Below, in pieces: positions 17,325 to 25,507 of a DNA stretch of 64,000 nt. The translations under genes were made by a program, and so were the position numbers. A model generated the notes under the pieces. The model was not told where the DNA came from. It ran no database searches and saw only the letters and a list, made by a program, of their open reading frames with translations. Position 1 is the stretch's first letter; each line of letters opens with the position of its first letter. This DNA comes from Leucobacter chromiiresistens (GTDB lineage: Bacteria; Actinomycetota; Actinomycetes; Actinomycetales; Microbacteriaceae), in contig NZ_FNKB01000001.1 of assembly GCF_900102345.1 (NCBI RefSeq), positions 930,001 to 994,000 of the forward strand, given 5' to 3'.

Positions 17325-18164
17325 TTAGCCGTTTCCGGCAATGACTCTGACTTCATCAGTCGCGAGTTCGACCACGCCACGATCATCAACCCAGACCGGA
17401 GCGTCATTGAGTGCGATACCGAGGGCTTGTACGGTCCCCTCGGCCTGCGCAATCTGAACCCAGTCCCCTTGCGCGTCGTTTTGCCAGAGAGTTCCTTCAA
17501 CATCGACCCCGACGAGCGCTCCATTGCTTTTCACCTCAATTGCGTAGAAGAGCGGAGCCTCAGCGACCGGGACAAAGGTGTCTCCATCGTCCGCGCTCTG
17601 TTGAAGCCCATCCTTGGTCAATGCGTACACCGATTCGTTTGCCTTCGTGACGTCAACGGCTTCGATCCGGGCCCCTTTCTCCCAGGTGAGGCCAGCATCC
17701 GAACTTCTGAGCAGGACTTGCTCCGACGAGCCAACGCCGTAGAGAGTGCCGTCTGTGCTAGCTGTAAGCACGTGAAAATCTTCGACACCATTCATTGACA
17801 CTGGTTCCCAATTCTCGCCCTGATCATCGCTTCGAATGATGCCCAGGTTTGGGGAACCGAGTTGTTCTGGGGTCTCTAGGCCGGGATGACCCGACGCTAT
17901 GAAAGCGTCCCCTAGAAGGGTGAATCCCATCGCGTCAAAGTCGTTGCCTCCCACAGGACCATTTACTTTGCCACCGAGGGTGACGGTGAAGATGCCGTTG
18001 TGTGTGCCGAGGAGAACGCCCTCGCTTCTGGGGTCGCCCGTGATGGAGTGCACATGCTCGATACGTGGCGGAGACGTATCAGCAGGGGGGTTGCCTGGAG
18101 ATGCACACCCCACGACAGTGAAAGCTCCAATGGTGAGGATGAAGGCAGCGAAAGATCTCTTCAC
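17325..18164 (-). CDS. F510_1955-type lipoprotein (sialidase-like propeller)
   Basis: 279 residues. The signal peptide ends in VVGC, so the mature protein is a lipoprotein. BNR/Asp-box motifs (IRSDDQGENW, LRSSDAGLTW, QQSADDGDTF) mark a beta-propeller like sialidases and photosystem assembly factors; no catalytic residues of a glycosidase can be assigned. The protein begins HVHSITGDP, as in the F510_1955 family found beside DUF305 and CsoR genes. Role outside the cell unknown. Confidence 0.82.
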   Translation of the reverse strand: MKRSFAAFILTIGAFTVVGCASPGNPPADTSPPRIEHVHSITGDPRSEGVLLGTHNGIFTVTLGGKVNGPVGGNDFDAMGFTLLGDAFIASGHPGLETPEQLGSPNLGIIRSDDQGENWEPVSMNGVEDFHVLTASTDGTLYGVGSSEQVLLRSSDAGLTWEKGARIEAVDVTKANESVYALTKDGLQQSADDGDTFVPVAEAPLFYAIEVKSNGALVGVDVEGTLWQNDAQGDWVQIAQAEGTVQALGIALNDAPVWVDDRGVVELATDEVRVIAGNG

Positions 18165-18437
18165 TATGTTCTCCGAATTTCTACTGAGGCGTAAAACGCC
18201 CTAAATCTGTCTGAGCCCAGAGCTGCAAGAAGCTCAGTTCCGCGTCTGGGCATGAATAAGCGCTCGGATACACGTGCAGTGTCCAAAGCAAATTTGGACC
18301 GGTGCGCTCGACTCGTTCTTGTTTCAGAGTCAACACGGAACGATGGGTATGCCCAATTTCAACTCGGGAAGAATTGGCCAATACTGGCCGTACCGAGACA
18401 GGTCACTCAGAGCGCACGTGCGGTCGCCGGGGTCGAT

Positions 18438-18950
18438 TCAGGTTCGACTGATTGACAGCGAGATAAGGGAGGGCGGCCTGACATAGCGCGCCACAAAAAG
18501 GTAAGAAAAGGGCAGAAATATTGCCCTGTGAAGGTTCGTTAGGCGTCTGAAGAGAGGCCGCCTGAGTATGAGCAACCCGATCATCAGAGCTAGAACACAC
18601 GCCATTGCCAGCATCCCGTGTTCATCGGAATGTCCGACTGGATCGCATTCCACACCACAAGGTGATGAATCGGTGTGCGCCGTACCACTCACCAAGCTTG
18701 GGTCTCCGATGCCCGCAGCAGGAGTTAGAACGTCAACACCATGATTCCCCACGCCGTCAGAGAAAGTCACGGCCGAAGGTTGAGCATCCGTGCCTCTGCC
18801 GTTTTCCGTGGAGCTGACACTCAGTGTGTGCATCCCTAGGAGGCCGGCAATCACCAAAACGATGAGACCAGCCGCCGCGAACCAGAGATACGCATGAGGC
18901 CGGTGGCCTGTGCGTTGCTGCGGAATGGGGTTCACGGTACTCAATTTCAT
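18438..18950 (-). CDS. DUF6153-like small membrane protein (second copy)
   Basis: 170 residues. Helix at about 22-44, a polar linker with CGVECDPVGHSDEHG, a second helix near 113-128, and a basic tail ending ISRT, the same four residues that end the copy at 12629-13078. The Cys/His linker could bind metal. It begins the minus-strand copper cassette. The 273-base gap between it and the lipoprotein gene suggests a separate promoter for the latter. Confidence 0.6.
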   Translation of the reverse strand: MKLSTVNPIPQQRTGHRPHAYLWFAAAGLIVLVIAGLLGMHTLSVSSTENGRGTDAQPSAVTFSDGVGNHGVDVLTPAAGIGDPSLVSGTAHTDSSPCGVECDPVGHSDEHGMLAMACVLALMIGLLILRRPLFRRLTNLHRAIFLPFSYLFVARYVRPPSLISLSISRT

Positions 18951-19038
18951 CTCGGACTGCCGTGCACGCTAGCACTTTTATCTGGGTATCTCTAAAGTCA
19001 AGAAGCCGAGAGCTACTGGTTCTTGCCAGGCCGATGGC

Positions 19039-19176
19039 TTAATTGAGCCAGGAAACTTCCTTGACGCAGAATTTGTCAGGGAGGTGGCACGTAGTGTCCA
19101 TGTGGATGACGAGGGCCACGTAGGCAGCCGCGACGACCATGCCGATCGCGATCAGCACGCTAAGCAACCTCTTCAC
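19039..19176 (-). CDS. 45-aa membrane or secreted peptide with two cysteines
   Basis: GTG 19176 follows GAAGGG (a GTG six bases earlier is also possible). The peptide begins MKRLLSVLIAIG, has one hydrophobic helix of about 20 residues, then DTTCHLPDKFCVKE, so two Cys lie outside the membrane six residues apart. Composition and start fit a real gene at the cassette border, but no family is recognised. Confidence 0.5.
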   Translation of the reverse strand: MKRLLSVLIAIGMVVAAAYVALVIHMDTTCHLPDKFCVKEVSWLN

Positions 19177-19218
19177 ATTCACCCTTCATTGAATCGTGCG
19201 CACGTCATGCGCCTGGAG

Positions 19219-19459
19219 GAGCCGGCACGGAGGCCGGCTCTTTTCTTCTCGGGCTACGCCCCGTTTTTTGCAGTGAAGCCTTCGGCAGCATACGGCCACT
19301 TCGCGTTCCGCCCAACCGGTCGCACCCCCGCTTCGCGGCGTTGCTTGACGGTACACCCTCGCGTGTCTGCGCCACGCAGGGGTGCCCCTCCGGTCGGGCT
19401 CCACGCTGCGCGCCTCCGCAGGCACATACGTGCCTTCACGGCAAAAAACGTGAGGGAGG
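19219..19459 (+). repeat. Structured leader-like element, copy A
   Basis: Starts with hairpin GAGCCGGC/GCCGGCTC (19219-19240) followed by TTTTCTT, like an intrinsic terminator. Next come the small hairpin GGGCTACGCCC, a conserved GCCTTCGGCAGCATACGGCC block, a hairpin GGCACATACGTGCC and a final GTGAGGGAGG. CGTTTTTTGCAGTGAAG at 19262-19278 pairs with CTTCACGGCAAAAAACG at 19434-19450 (16 of 17). The second copy is at 52316-52558, same orientation. Both precede plus-strand small-gene operons. It could be a structured RNA, an attenuating leader or a promoter active on single-stranded DNA. Confidence 0.7.
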
Positions 19460-19508
19460 AAATCACGAACAGCGCGGGGTACCGCATCTAGGTCACAGGA
19501 GGCACACC

Positions 19509-19736
19509 ATGAACACCATCACTGTGTACACGAAGCCCAGCTGCGTGCAGTGCACCGCGACCTATCGCGCTCTCGACAGCAAAGGGATCGTCTACGACGT
19601 CGTGGATTTCTCGACCGACGAAGCCGCGCTCCAGACCGTCAAGGAACTGGGGTACATGCAAGCCCCCGTCGTGGTTACCGACGACGACAACTGGAGTGGG
19701 TTTCGACCCGACAAAATCGCCGGCCTCGTTGGCTGA
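19509..19736 (+). CDS. nrdH: NrdH-like glutaredoxin
   Basis: 75 residues from ATG 19509 with AGGAGG at 19497-19502. A thioredoxin-fold redoxin: YTKPSCVQC carries the CxxC at the start of helix 1, and APVVV with a cis-Pro and WSGFRPD, typical of NrdH, follow. NrdH donates electrons to class Ib ribonucleotide reductase. No reductase gene is in the window, so a general thiol-reducing role is also possible. First gene after structured element A. Confidence 0.9.
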   Translation: MNTITVYTKPSCVQCTATYRALDSKGIVYDVVDFSTDEAALQTVKELGYMQAPVVVTDDDNWSGFRPDKIAGLVG

Positions 19737-19796
19737 TTGAATCATGACATGTGCCCCGCAGTGGGGTAGCTCACCTGAAGAACAAAGGACAGCGAT

Positions 19797-20198
19797 ATGG
19801 AAGAGCAGACATCGAAGTCAGGGGTGTGGATCCTGCAGCCGACCGAGGAGTGGGACGGCCGCCTTTTGGGCGTTTTCGAATCGGAGAACGACGGGCAGAA
19901 GTTCGTCGAAGAACTTGCCGGCACCTTCTCGCCTTCTGAGCCGGTGTTTTTCCCGATTGGATATCGCGTGGGGCGGCCGAGCAGTGGAACCACGAACAGC
20001 GACATTGACCATCGGGCAGACAAGCCAGGTGTGTGGATCGCGCAGGCGAGCGACGAATTCGAGGGCCGGATTCTCGGAGTTTTCGCAACAGATGAGGAAG
20101 CGTACGAGTACGTCAACGAACTCGGCGACCTCGACCTCTTCCCAGACACTGGGATCGCGTTCGTCCCGATTGGATACCGCGCCGGCTACCGCAACTAG
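19797..20198 (+). CDS. Two-repeat protein of unknown function
   Basis: 133 residues made of two similar halves. SGVWILQPTEEWDGRLLGVF and VFFPIGYRVG in the first match PGVWIAQASDEFEGRILGVF and AFVPIGYRAG in the second; each half is about 55 residues with an acidic middle helix. No cysteines, signal or membrane segment. The internal duplication implies a small repeating domain, probably soluble. Preceded by an AAAGGA site and placed between redoxin and nuclease genes in one operon. No family recognised. Confidence 0.75.
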   Translation: MEEQTSKSGVWILQPTEEWDGRLLGVFESENDGQKFVEELAGTFSPSEPVFFPIGYRVGRPSSGTTNSDIDHRADKPGVWIAQASDEFEGRILGVFATDEEAYEYVNELGDLDLFPDTGIAFVPIGYRAGYRN

Positions 20199-20213
20199 AT
20201 CACAGGAAGCGCC

Positions 20214-20765
20214 GTGAACAAGCGCACTGTCACCCGCATCACGAAGCTCGCCGTCACGCTCGTGGCCGTAACGATCGCTGCCTTCATCGCCGCACAGAAC
20301 ATCGACGTCGACGCCCCGGGGAGGAACCCCGGCACTGCGACGAACTCATCGACGCAGCAGGTGGTTGCCGTGATCGACGGAGACACGATCAAGACCGTCG
20401 ACGCCGAGGGCACCGTGAACCGCGTCCGCATCATCGGCATCGATACCCCAGAAATCGGCCGGGGCGGCACCGTAGACGAACGCTGGGCGCAGGAAGCGCG
20501 TACCGCACTCGTCGCGCTGCTCGACGGCCAGGACGTCGACCTCATCAGCGACCCGTCCCAGGGAGACGTCGACCGGTACGGGCGTCTCCTGCGCCACCTG
20601 CACACCGACGCCGGCAACGTGGCCGAGCAGCTCCTCGTGCAGGGCGCGGGACACGAGTACACGTACTCCAAGCCTTACGTCGGCCAGGCCGAGTTTCGCA
20701 ATGCAGAGAACAGCGCCCGCAAAGCTGGAGCGGGACTCTGGGGAGCCTGCACGCCCACGAACTGA
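20214..20765 (+). CDS. Thermonuclease-family (SNase-like) secreted nuclease
   Basis: 183 residues. N-terminal membrane anchor or signal at about 10-28, then the SNase OB-fold: VIDGDTIK with Asp ligands for Ca, RVRIIGIDTPE with the catalytic-region Asp and Glu, and DRYGRLLRHL with the conserved Arg. Cuts DNA or RNA outside the membrane if active. Genes of this type are frequent on actinobacterial plasmids. It lies 15 bases after the two-repeat protein gene. Confidence 0.88.
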   Translation: MNKRTVTRITKLAVTLVAVTIAAFIAAQNIDVDAPGRNPGTATNSSTQQVVAVIDGDTIKTVDAEGTVNRVRIIGIDTPEIGRGGTVDERWAQEARTALVALLDGQDVDLISDPSQGDVDRYGRLLRHLHTDAGNVAEQLLVQGAGHEYTYSKPYVGQAEFRNAENSARKAGAGLWGACTPTN

Positions 20766-20934
20766 GCAGGCTGAGTGGCTGCTCGACTGGCATGTGAACG
20801 TTGCGAGCTGTGCTGAATAGCTCGAGGCGGATCGTGATGGGCAAGTGCGCTGAGTGCTGCGTCTAGGTGGTGAGCCCCGAGATCCCGTGCAGCGGATCAT
20901 CACCGGGGGAGTACCACCAGCGATGGAGACGCAG

Positions 20935-21594
20935 ATGCCAGAAAACGTGAACGCTTATGACTCCGGTTACCGGCTCGAACCCAAGCCCTGGTCGACCGGC
21001 GCCGGCGCCGCCTCGGATGACTTCGGCAAGGTTGATTTCACCGACGAATTCGGTGAGACGGTCTTCACCGGATGGGTGCAGAAAACCGATGCCGGCTACA
21101 TCCTCCGCGTCGACGAGCACCAGGACGTCGAACTCGGTTTCGAGACCAGCAGTCAACGACAAACCCGGGAGGCCGCGATGACGCATCTTGATCAATCGCT
21201 CCGCGTCATCACCGCGCGGCACGAGAACGCCGTCTCGCTGTACGAAGGAGACCCGGACAGCTTCGGCATCGGACACTATGTGATCGAGAACACCGCCGAC
21301 GATCACCGCCTCGCCTTCACTGAGCAGTACATCGGCACCGATTCTTCAGACCCGGACCGCATACCGAATTCGTGGGAGGTCGACCGGTACACCCGCGCTC
21401 ATACCGGTGCCGAGTGGAAGCTGCGGGGGACGCGCACATACGAAACGGACGAAGTCGAAGCGCTCATCGAGTTCACGGCCGACTGGGTGAACCACCGCGC
21501 TCGTGAGCAGTCCACACACGATGCCCTTCATGGCCCTACCGCGCAGGCATCGCAGCACCAGCGGCAGGCACCATCGGCGGGTCCGATGTACTGA
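20935..21594 (+). CDS. Hypothetical protein, plasmid accessory
   Basis: 219 residues from ATG 20935, chosen for GGAG at 20926; ATG 20923 is an alternative. The protein is acidic and soluble, with no signal, Cys motif or helix spanning the membrane. Motifs such as GWVQKTDAGYILRVDEHQDVELGFE suggest beta-rich N-terminal half and a mixed C-terminal half ending in a Gln/Ala tail. No family recognised. It ends the plus-strand operon before a strong terminator hairpin. Confidence 0.65.
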   Translation: MPENVNAYDSGYRLEPKPWSTGAGAASDDFGKVDFTDEFGETVFTGWVQKTDAGYILRVDEHQDVELGFETSSQRQTREAAMTHLDQSLRVITARHENAVSLYEGDPDSFGIGHYVIENTADDHRLAFTEQYIGTDSSDPDRIPNSWEVDRYTRAHTGAEWKLRGTRTYETDEVEALIEFTADWVNHRAREQSTHDALHGPTAQASQHQRQAPSAGPMY

Positions 21595-21615
21595 GTTCAG
21601 CGCTCGTCAACGTCA

Positions 21616-21657
21616 CAGAGCACCTTGGCGCGGTTCACACCGCGCGAGGGTGCTCTG
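21616..21657. terminator. Terminator hairpin
   Basis: CAGAGCACC at 21616-21624 pairs with GGTGCTCTG at 21649-21657, with an inner CGCGGT/ACCGCG stem. Closes the plus-strand operon 19509-21594. Confidence 0.7.
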
Positions 21658-21674
21658 ATCTATAGGCAGGCATC

Positions 21675-21686
21675 TATCCTGAGCGT
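21675..21686 (+). promoter_or_regulatory. Leaderless promoter -10 box
   Basis: TATCCT at 21675-21680 is followed by six bases and ATG 21687, the TANNNT-N6-ATG spacing of leaderless actinobacterial transcripts. No ribosome site is present. Confidence 0.6.
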
Positions 21687-21875
21687 ATGCGTGCTGCAGC
21701 TCTCATCTACCCGAACGCCTCCACCATCGCTGAGGACCAACGGCACCTCCGAAAGTCTGACGACTATGTGAGCGAACTCATCGAGGGAGCCCAAGCATCC
21801 ACCTGGGAAGCCGCGAAGATCGCGTGCCCGATTCCAGCAGACGCGATGCTCCTGAGCTGGCAGCGCATCGACTAG
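21687..21875 (+). CDS. Small hypothetical protein (62 aa)
   Basis: 62 residues, helical and soluble, starting MRAAALIYPNAST. It is an isolated single-gene unit with its own -10 box directly upstream and terminator hairpins on both sides (21616-21657 and 21895-21936), which supports it as a real gene. Contains one Cys. No family recognised. Confidence 0.6.
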   Translation: MRAAALIYPNASTIAEDQRHLRKSDDYVSELIEGAQASTWEAAKIACPIPADAMLLSWQRID

Positions 21876-21894
21876 AAACGCACCTGCCAAACAG

Positions 21895-21936
21895 CAGAGC
21901 GCCCTGCCACGGTATTCACCGCGGCAGGGCGCTCTG
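21895..21936. terminator. Bidirectional terminator hairpin
   Basis: AGAGCGCCCTGCC at 21896-21908 and GGCAGGGCGCTCT at 21923-21935 are perfect complements. It lies between the convergent genes ending at 21875 and 21964. Confidence 0.75.
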
Positions 21937-21963
21937 TCTGTTACGAGAGTGGCCCAGTTCCCT

Positions 21964-22476
21964 CTAGTACGGGTTCTCCGTGCCGATGTTCTGATCGCCG
22001 GGGTCCGCGAGGTCCAGGAGGAAGTCGTCGATGGACGATTCCTTGTGCTCGATCCAGAACTTCGCCCGATTGATCCTGCGCGCGAGCGTCGTGACCTTCT
22101 CGTCGTACTCGTCCTCAGTCATCCGTTCCGACTGCACGAGCTCCTCGTACAAGAGCCGCATCGCGTCGTAGCGCAGCTCGGTGCCGTACGGGATCTGCTT
22201 CTCAGAGCCCTGCAGCGGCGGCAGGTTCATTCGCTGCGCATCATCGAGGGCCATTTGCAGGCGAGCCGCACGCGCGGCCTTCACTTCCGCGGAGACGGGC
22301 TTTGCCCGTTGCCGGGCGGCGAACGTCTCCGCATTACACGGCTTGCATTCTTGGGTCGCCCACCACTTCGCCTTATCCGAACGCAGCGATGCCGCAGTGT
22401 CGGAAAGATCCCGCGCATGAGCGTGACCGCACGCGTGCGTGACGATGATGTTGGTCGTTGCAGTCGCCGTGCTCAT
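21964..22476 (-). CDS. Hypothetical protein with an N-terminal Cys/His pair motif
   Basis: 170 residues. ACGHAH near 15-20 and WATQECKPC near 39-47 could form a small zinc-binding knuckle; a long charged helical region (about 50-150) follows. It starts three bases after the wall-protein stop, so it is co-transcribed with it. It resembles small zinc-ribbon-containing plasmid proteins, but no named family is recognised. Confidence 0.65.
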   Translation of the reverse strand: MSTATATTNIIVTHACGHAHARDLSDTAASLRSDKAKWWATQECKPCNAETFAARQRAKPVSAEVKAARAARLQMALDDAQRMNLPPLQGSEKQIPYGTELRYDAMRLLYEELVQSERMTEDEYDEKVTTLARRINRAKFWIEHKESSIDDFLLDLADPGDQNIGTENPY

Positions 22477-22478
22477 CG

Positions 22479-23213
22479 CTACACCGCTGCCTCTGCACCG
22501 CGCTTGCGGCGGCCGAACGCGAACAGGGCAGCTCCTGCAGCGAGCGTCGCTGCTGCAGCGGCTCCGAGCCAGCTGGCCGGCTCCCCGCCCGTCGTCGCCA
22601 ACGCATCAGGGTACGAGATCTGCTGCATGTTCTGATTCGGCGTCTCGGTCCACCCCACCGGAGTGACAGACTCACCGGGCACCACGCCCGGATCCACCGG
22701 TGCGACCGGTTCGATCGGATCTGCCGGCGCCACCGGCACCACGGGATCCACCGGGGCGACCGGCACGACGGGATCCACCGGGGCGACCGGGGCGACAGGA
22801 TCGACCGGCTCGACGGGGTTGACCGGGTCAACAGGTTCGACCGGGTCGATGTGGCCATCACCGGGGAGGGACGGGATGGTCGGGGTTCCGCAGTCGACCG
22901 GATCGGCCGGCGCCTCAGGCAGGTCACCGGGGACTACCTTGACGTTCTCTGCCGTCACCGTGTTCTCGGTAGACAGATCCCCTGGGGCGGGGGCGGCATC
23001 TTCGGCCACTACGGTCTGGGCGACCGGGGCCGGGGGCGCCGGTGTCGCTTCGCAGTCCTGCGCGTTCGCGAAGACTTCCGTCTCCTGGAACTCGGTGGTC
23101 ATGGGGGTGTCTGCGATGGTGTCGTCTGCCATCGCCGCGGTCGGGGCGAGGACGATGCCGGCAGCGACTGCTGCAGTGATGAAGGGTCTGATTTTCACGG
23201 GGTTCTTCTCCAT
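22479..23213 (-). CDS. LAxTG-anchored proline-repeat wall protein
   Basis: 244 residues from ATG 23213. Signal peptide cleaves near AMADD. The middle is a repetitive stretch of Pro-Val-Ala/Asp-Pro units (about 115-180), encoded by GC-rich near-identical DNA repeats. The C-terminus has the sorting motif LATTG at 205-209, a hydrophobic helix and an RRKRG tail, the layout recognised by actinobacterial sortases for LAxTG. Two Cys flank the repeats. Probably a cell-surface spacer or adhesion protein; no sortase gene is in the window. Confidence 0.82.
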   Translation of the reverse strand: MEKNPVKIRPFITAAVAAGIVLAPTAAMADDTIADTPMTTEFQETEVFANAQDCEATPAPPAPVAQTVVAEDAAPAPGDLSTENTVTAENVKVVPGDLPEAPADPVDCGTPTIPSLPGDGHIDPVEPVDPVNPVEPVDPVAPVAPVDPVVPVAPVDPVVPVAPADPIEPVAPVDPGVVPGESVTPVGWTETPNQNMQQISYPDALATTGGEPASWLGAAAAATLAAGAALFAFGRRKRGAEAAV

Positions 23214-23284
23214 AAATGTGGGGTGGTGGTCGATGGCCGGCCTCGTGGGAGGTCCGCGCATTCGGGCCGGCTTCATGAGACAGA

Positions 23285-24781
23285 TCACGGGGTCCGCGCA
23301 CCTGCGTCTGCGGATGCCGGAGCGAGGGAGGCGATCGCGTCGCCGGTACTCACGACGAGATCTCCGTCTGGCGACATCGCCACCAGGGTCACGCTGTCGC
23401 CTTCGAGGGGCGTCGCGTCTCCGGTCGGGTTCACGAGAGTGAGCGGGTCTGTCGTCAGGAACCGCTCGCCCACGGTCCCGTCGATGTCGTGGCTGGTTTC
23501 GGTGATGGCACCTGTCGTCGCGTCGATCAGCACACCGGCGTACGCGACATGCGCCCCGTCCCGGGTCGATGTCGCTGCCGCTTCTCGGTCAGCAGAGAGG
23601 GGGTGGGTCGAAACGGCATCACCGCTCTCGAGCGAGTGGACGGCGACCGTGTCAGTGTCGCCGTCGCTCCACACGACATAGACATGCTTCGTGTCGCCGC
23701 TGATCCAGCGAGACACGGACGCAGCGTCTGTGGGCGCGGCGAGGACGGTGTCGCGACTGTCGCTCCCGTCCCTGGCGGTGACGTAGGCGACACCCTTGTT
23801 GGTGCCCCAGGTGATCGTGTCGCCGGATGCCGCGACAGGGACAGCACCCTCGGTCGGAACGGTCACGGCGTCGCGTGACGCGTCGGCGTGAATGCGTTCG
23901 TACTTTGCCCCGACCTCTGCGACAGCGAAGATCGCGTCGCCGCGAAGCGACACTGTCGCGTCGCCGAGCTTCGTCGTCGCCCACCCTGCCTGGTCGCTTT
24001 CGGTGTCGCCCGATACATCTGAGCCAGATCCTTGCCCTGCTGACCAGAGGCGCAGGGTGTCGCCGTCGACGACGAGGGCAGTGTCGCCTGCCCAGTAGGC
24101 GCGTGCCGACGTGTCGCCGCCGAGCTCCTGCGTCGCGAGCAGATCTCCGGTCGTCGTGTCCACGATCGAAGCGTCATCCCGGGTCGTGACGAGCAGTGTC
24201 GCACCGTCAGCGCTCTCGGCGGTCTCCTCTGCTGTCGCGTCGAAGGTCCAGGCGGGTGTCGCGTTCCAGCCTTCGAGGGTGATCGGTGTCGCCTGCTTCG
24301 GCGCTGCGTCGGCCGACGCGACGCTCGGGGGAGTCGAGAGCAGCACCCATGTCGTGATGATCGCGCCCACGATGAGGACCGCGAACGCGCCAGTGATGAC
24401 CCACGGATGAATCGGCGACCTCCGCGTCGACGTCGACATCGGGGTCGGCTTTGGATTCGCGGCCGCCTCGGCTGTCGCTGTCGCTGTCGTCTCGATGGGT
24501 GGTGCATCGACGACGGAAGCAGCCTTGTCGGGTGACGTCTCATCAGCGAAGAGCGTCGCGATCGCCTGAGCACCGTTGAGAGTGTCGTCCGGCCCCTGCG
24601 AGAAGACCGTGCCATCAGTTTCAGGCGGCGCCGGGGCGGCACTTGAGACGCCCAGGCGGGAGAGGTCGAGTCCGCAGTTCTTGCAGAGCGCCTCGAGATC
24701 GTCGGCGGTGATGATGTTGGGGCAGAGGCAGAACGTGCACTGCACGATCGCGGGCACTGCTGGGGTGGGGTGATCGCTCAT
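23285..24781 (-). CDS. Zinc-ribbon membrane protein with an outer beta-propeller
   Basis: 498 residues from ATG 24781. Cytoplasmic zinc ribbon with Cys15, 18, 20, 33 and 36, a low-complexity linker, one membrane helix near 122-142, then an extracellular domain of repeated short beta units ([48 protein letters not shown]) typical of a PQQ/WD-like propeller. It could sense something outside and signal inside, or act as a scaffold. ATG 24781 has TATCTA six bases upstream, indicating a leaderless transcript. Divergent from 25119. Confidence 0.75.
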   Translation of the reverse strand: MSDHPTPAVPAIVQCTFCLCPNIITADDLEALCKNCGLDLSRLGVSSAAPAPPETDGTVFSQGPDDTLNGAQAIATLFADETSPDKAASVVDAPPIETTATATAEAAANPKPTPMSTSTRRSPIHPWVITGAFAVLIVGAIITTWVLLSTPPSVASADAAPKQATPITLEGWNATPAWTFDATAEETAESADGATLLVTTRDDASIVDTTTGDLLATQELGGDTSARAYWAGDTALVVDGDTLRLWSAGQGSGSDVSGDTESDQAGWATTKLGDATVSLRGDAIFAVAEVGAKYERIHADASRDAVTVPTEGAVPVAASGDTITWGTNKGVAYVTARDGSDSRDTVLAAPTDAASVSRWISGDTKHVYVVWSDGDTDTVAVHSLESGDAVSTHPLSADREAAATSTRDGAHVAYAGVLIDATTGAITETSHDIDGTVGERFLTTDPLTLVNPTGDATPLEGDSVTLVAMSPDGDLVVSTGDAIASLAPASADAGARTP

Positions 24782-24793
24782 GCCCTGTAGATA
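24782..24793 (-). promoter_or_regulatory. Leaderless promoter -10 box
   Basis: On the minus strand TATCTA (24793-24788) is followed by CAGGGC and ATG 24781. The same TANNNT-N6-ATG pattern occurs before the small gene at 21687. Confidence 0.6.
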
Positions 24794-25118
24794 GGCCGAC
24801 GCGCGCACCAAGGGGGAGGACGACACCCCCGCCCCGGCTCCTGCCAGCCACGCCGCTATTCACCCATCAGCACACCCGCACCCCACCGTTCGTTTCACTG
24901 CGCACACGAACCCCATCTGTACGTGCAGCCCTCCGGCCTGCCACTGCCCGCAGCGCCTCGCGCTGCTCTGTCCGGCTCCATTGCATTTCGCCGGACTTTC
25001 ACCCATACACGACTGGCATTCGAGGGAAACCGCGTCCCGCGTTCCGTGACACGAACTGCGCAGCCCCGCACATCTTCACCTTGAACGTCCACATCAGAAC
25101 CCATCCCGGAGGCCCCTC
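24794..25118. other. Divergent intergenic region, possible oriT or promoter zone
   Basis: About 325 bases with no convincing gene. It holds an inverted repeat GTTCGT/ACGAAC (24888-24893, 24906-24911) with a 12-base spacer in C-rich DNA. The region lies upstream of the operon that leads to the MobF relaxase gene, a usual place for a transfer origin, but no nic site can be recognised. Confidence 0.35.
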
Positions 25119-25499
25119 TTGCCCTTCCCAACCACCGTGATTCAGATCGAAGCCCACCCCGTCGAGTGCCATCGAGTGCTGTTCAACGACTACGACGAAC
25201 TCACCGGCCGACGCATCACGAGCACGCAGTACGCGTCGCGGGCTGACGCCCTTGAAGCCTGGTCTTGGCGAGGGATCACCGAAAGCGACATCATCGTCAC
25301 CGATGCACGTATCGACGCAATTCGATCCCTCCTAAACCGCCTCGACGCTGCGTCCGCGGATTCAGGTTCCGAGGGAGTCACGTTCGCGCTAGCCAGCCAT
25401 GATCACGACCGCGCTCGGAGCCAGCTCGACAGCGCAAGCATCGAGCTCTCCCACTCAGAAGCCTGGTTGCCCTGCCCCTCTACCGATCCGTCTGCATAG
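25119..25499 (+). CDS. Hypothetical protein upstream of the relaxase
   Basis: 126 residues from TTG 25119 with GGAGG seven bases upstream. Soluble; the N-terminal half (TVIQIEAHPVECHRVLFNDYDELTGRRITS) looks beta-rich and the rest helical and acidic. No family recognised. First gene of the plus-strand run 25119-30571 that contains the relaxase, so it may take part in DNA processing. Confidence 0.6.
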   Translation: MPFPTTVIQIEAHPVECHRVLFNDYDELTGRRITSTQYASRADALEAWSWRGITESDIIVTDARIDAIRSLLNRLDAASADSGSEGVTFALASHDHDRARSQLDSASIELSHSEAWLPCPSTDPSA

Positions 25500-25507
25500 G
25501 AGAACCC

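Noticed and set aside
19084..19491. Open frame of 135 codons across structured element A
   Set aside because: A similar frame exists in copy B, but the nucleotide pattern (hairpins, compensated stem, long-range pairing) fits RNA or DNA structure better, it overlaps the redoxin leader, and no ribosome site precedes it.
22680..22850. CRISPR-like array of short repeats
   Set aside because: These are in-frame Pro-Val-Asp/Ala-Pro codon repeats of the wall protein, without constant repeats and unique spacers.
23289..24700. Long plus-strand and alternate minus-strand frames over the propeller gene
   Set aside because: Arg/Ser-rich shadow composition caused by high GC; the 498-aa minus-strand frame has coherent domains.
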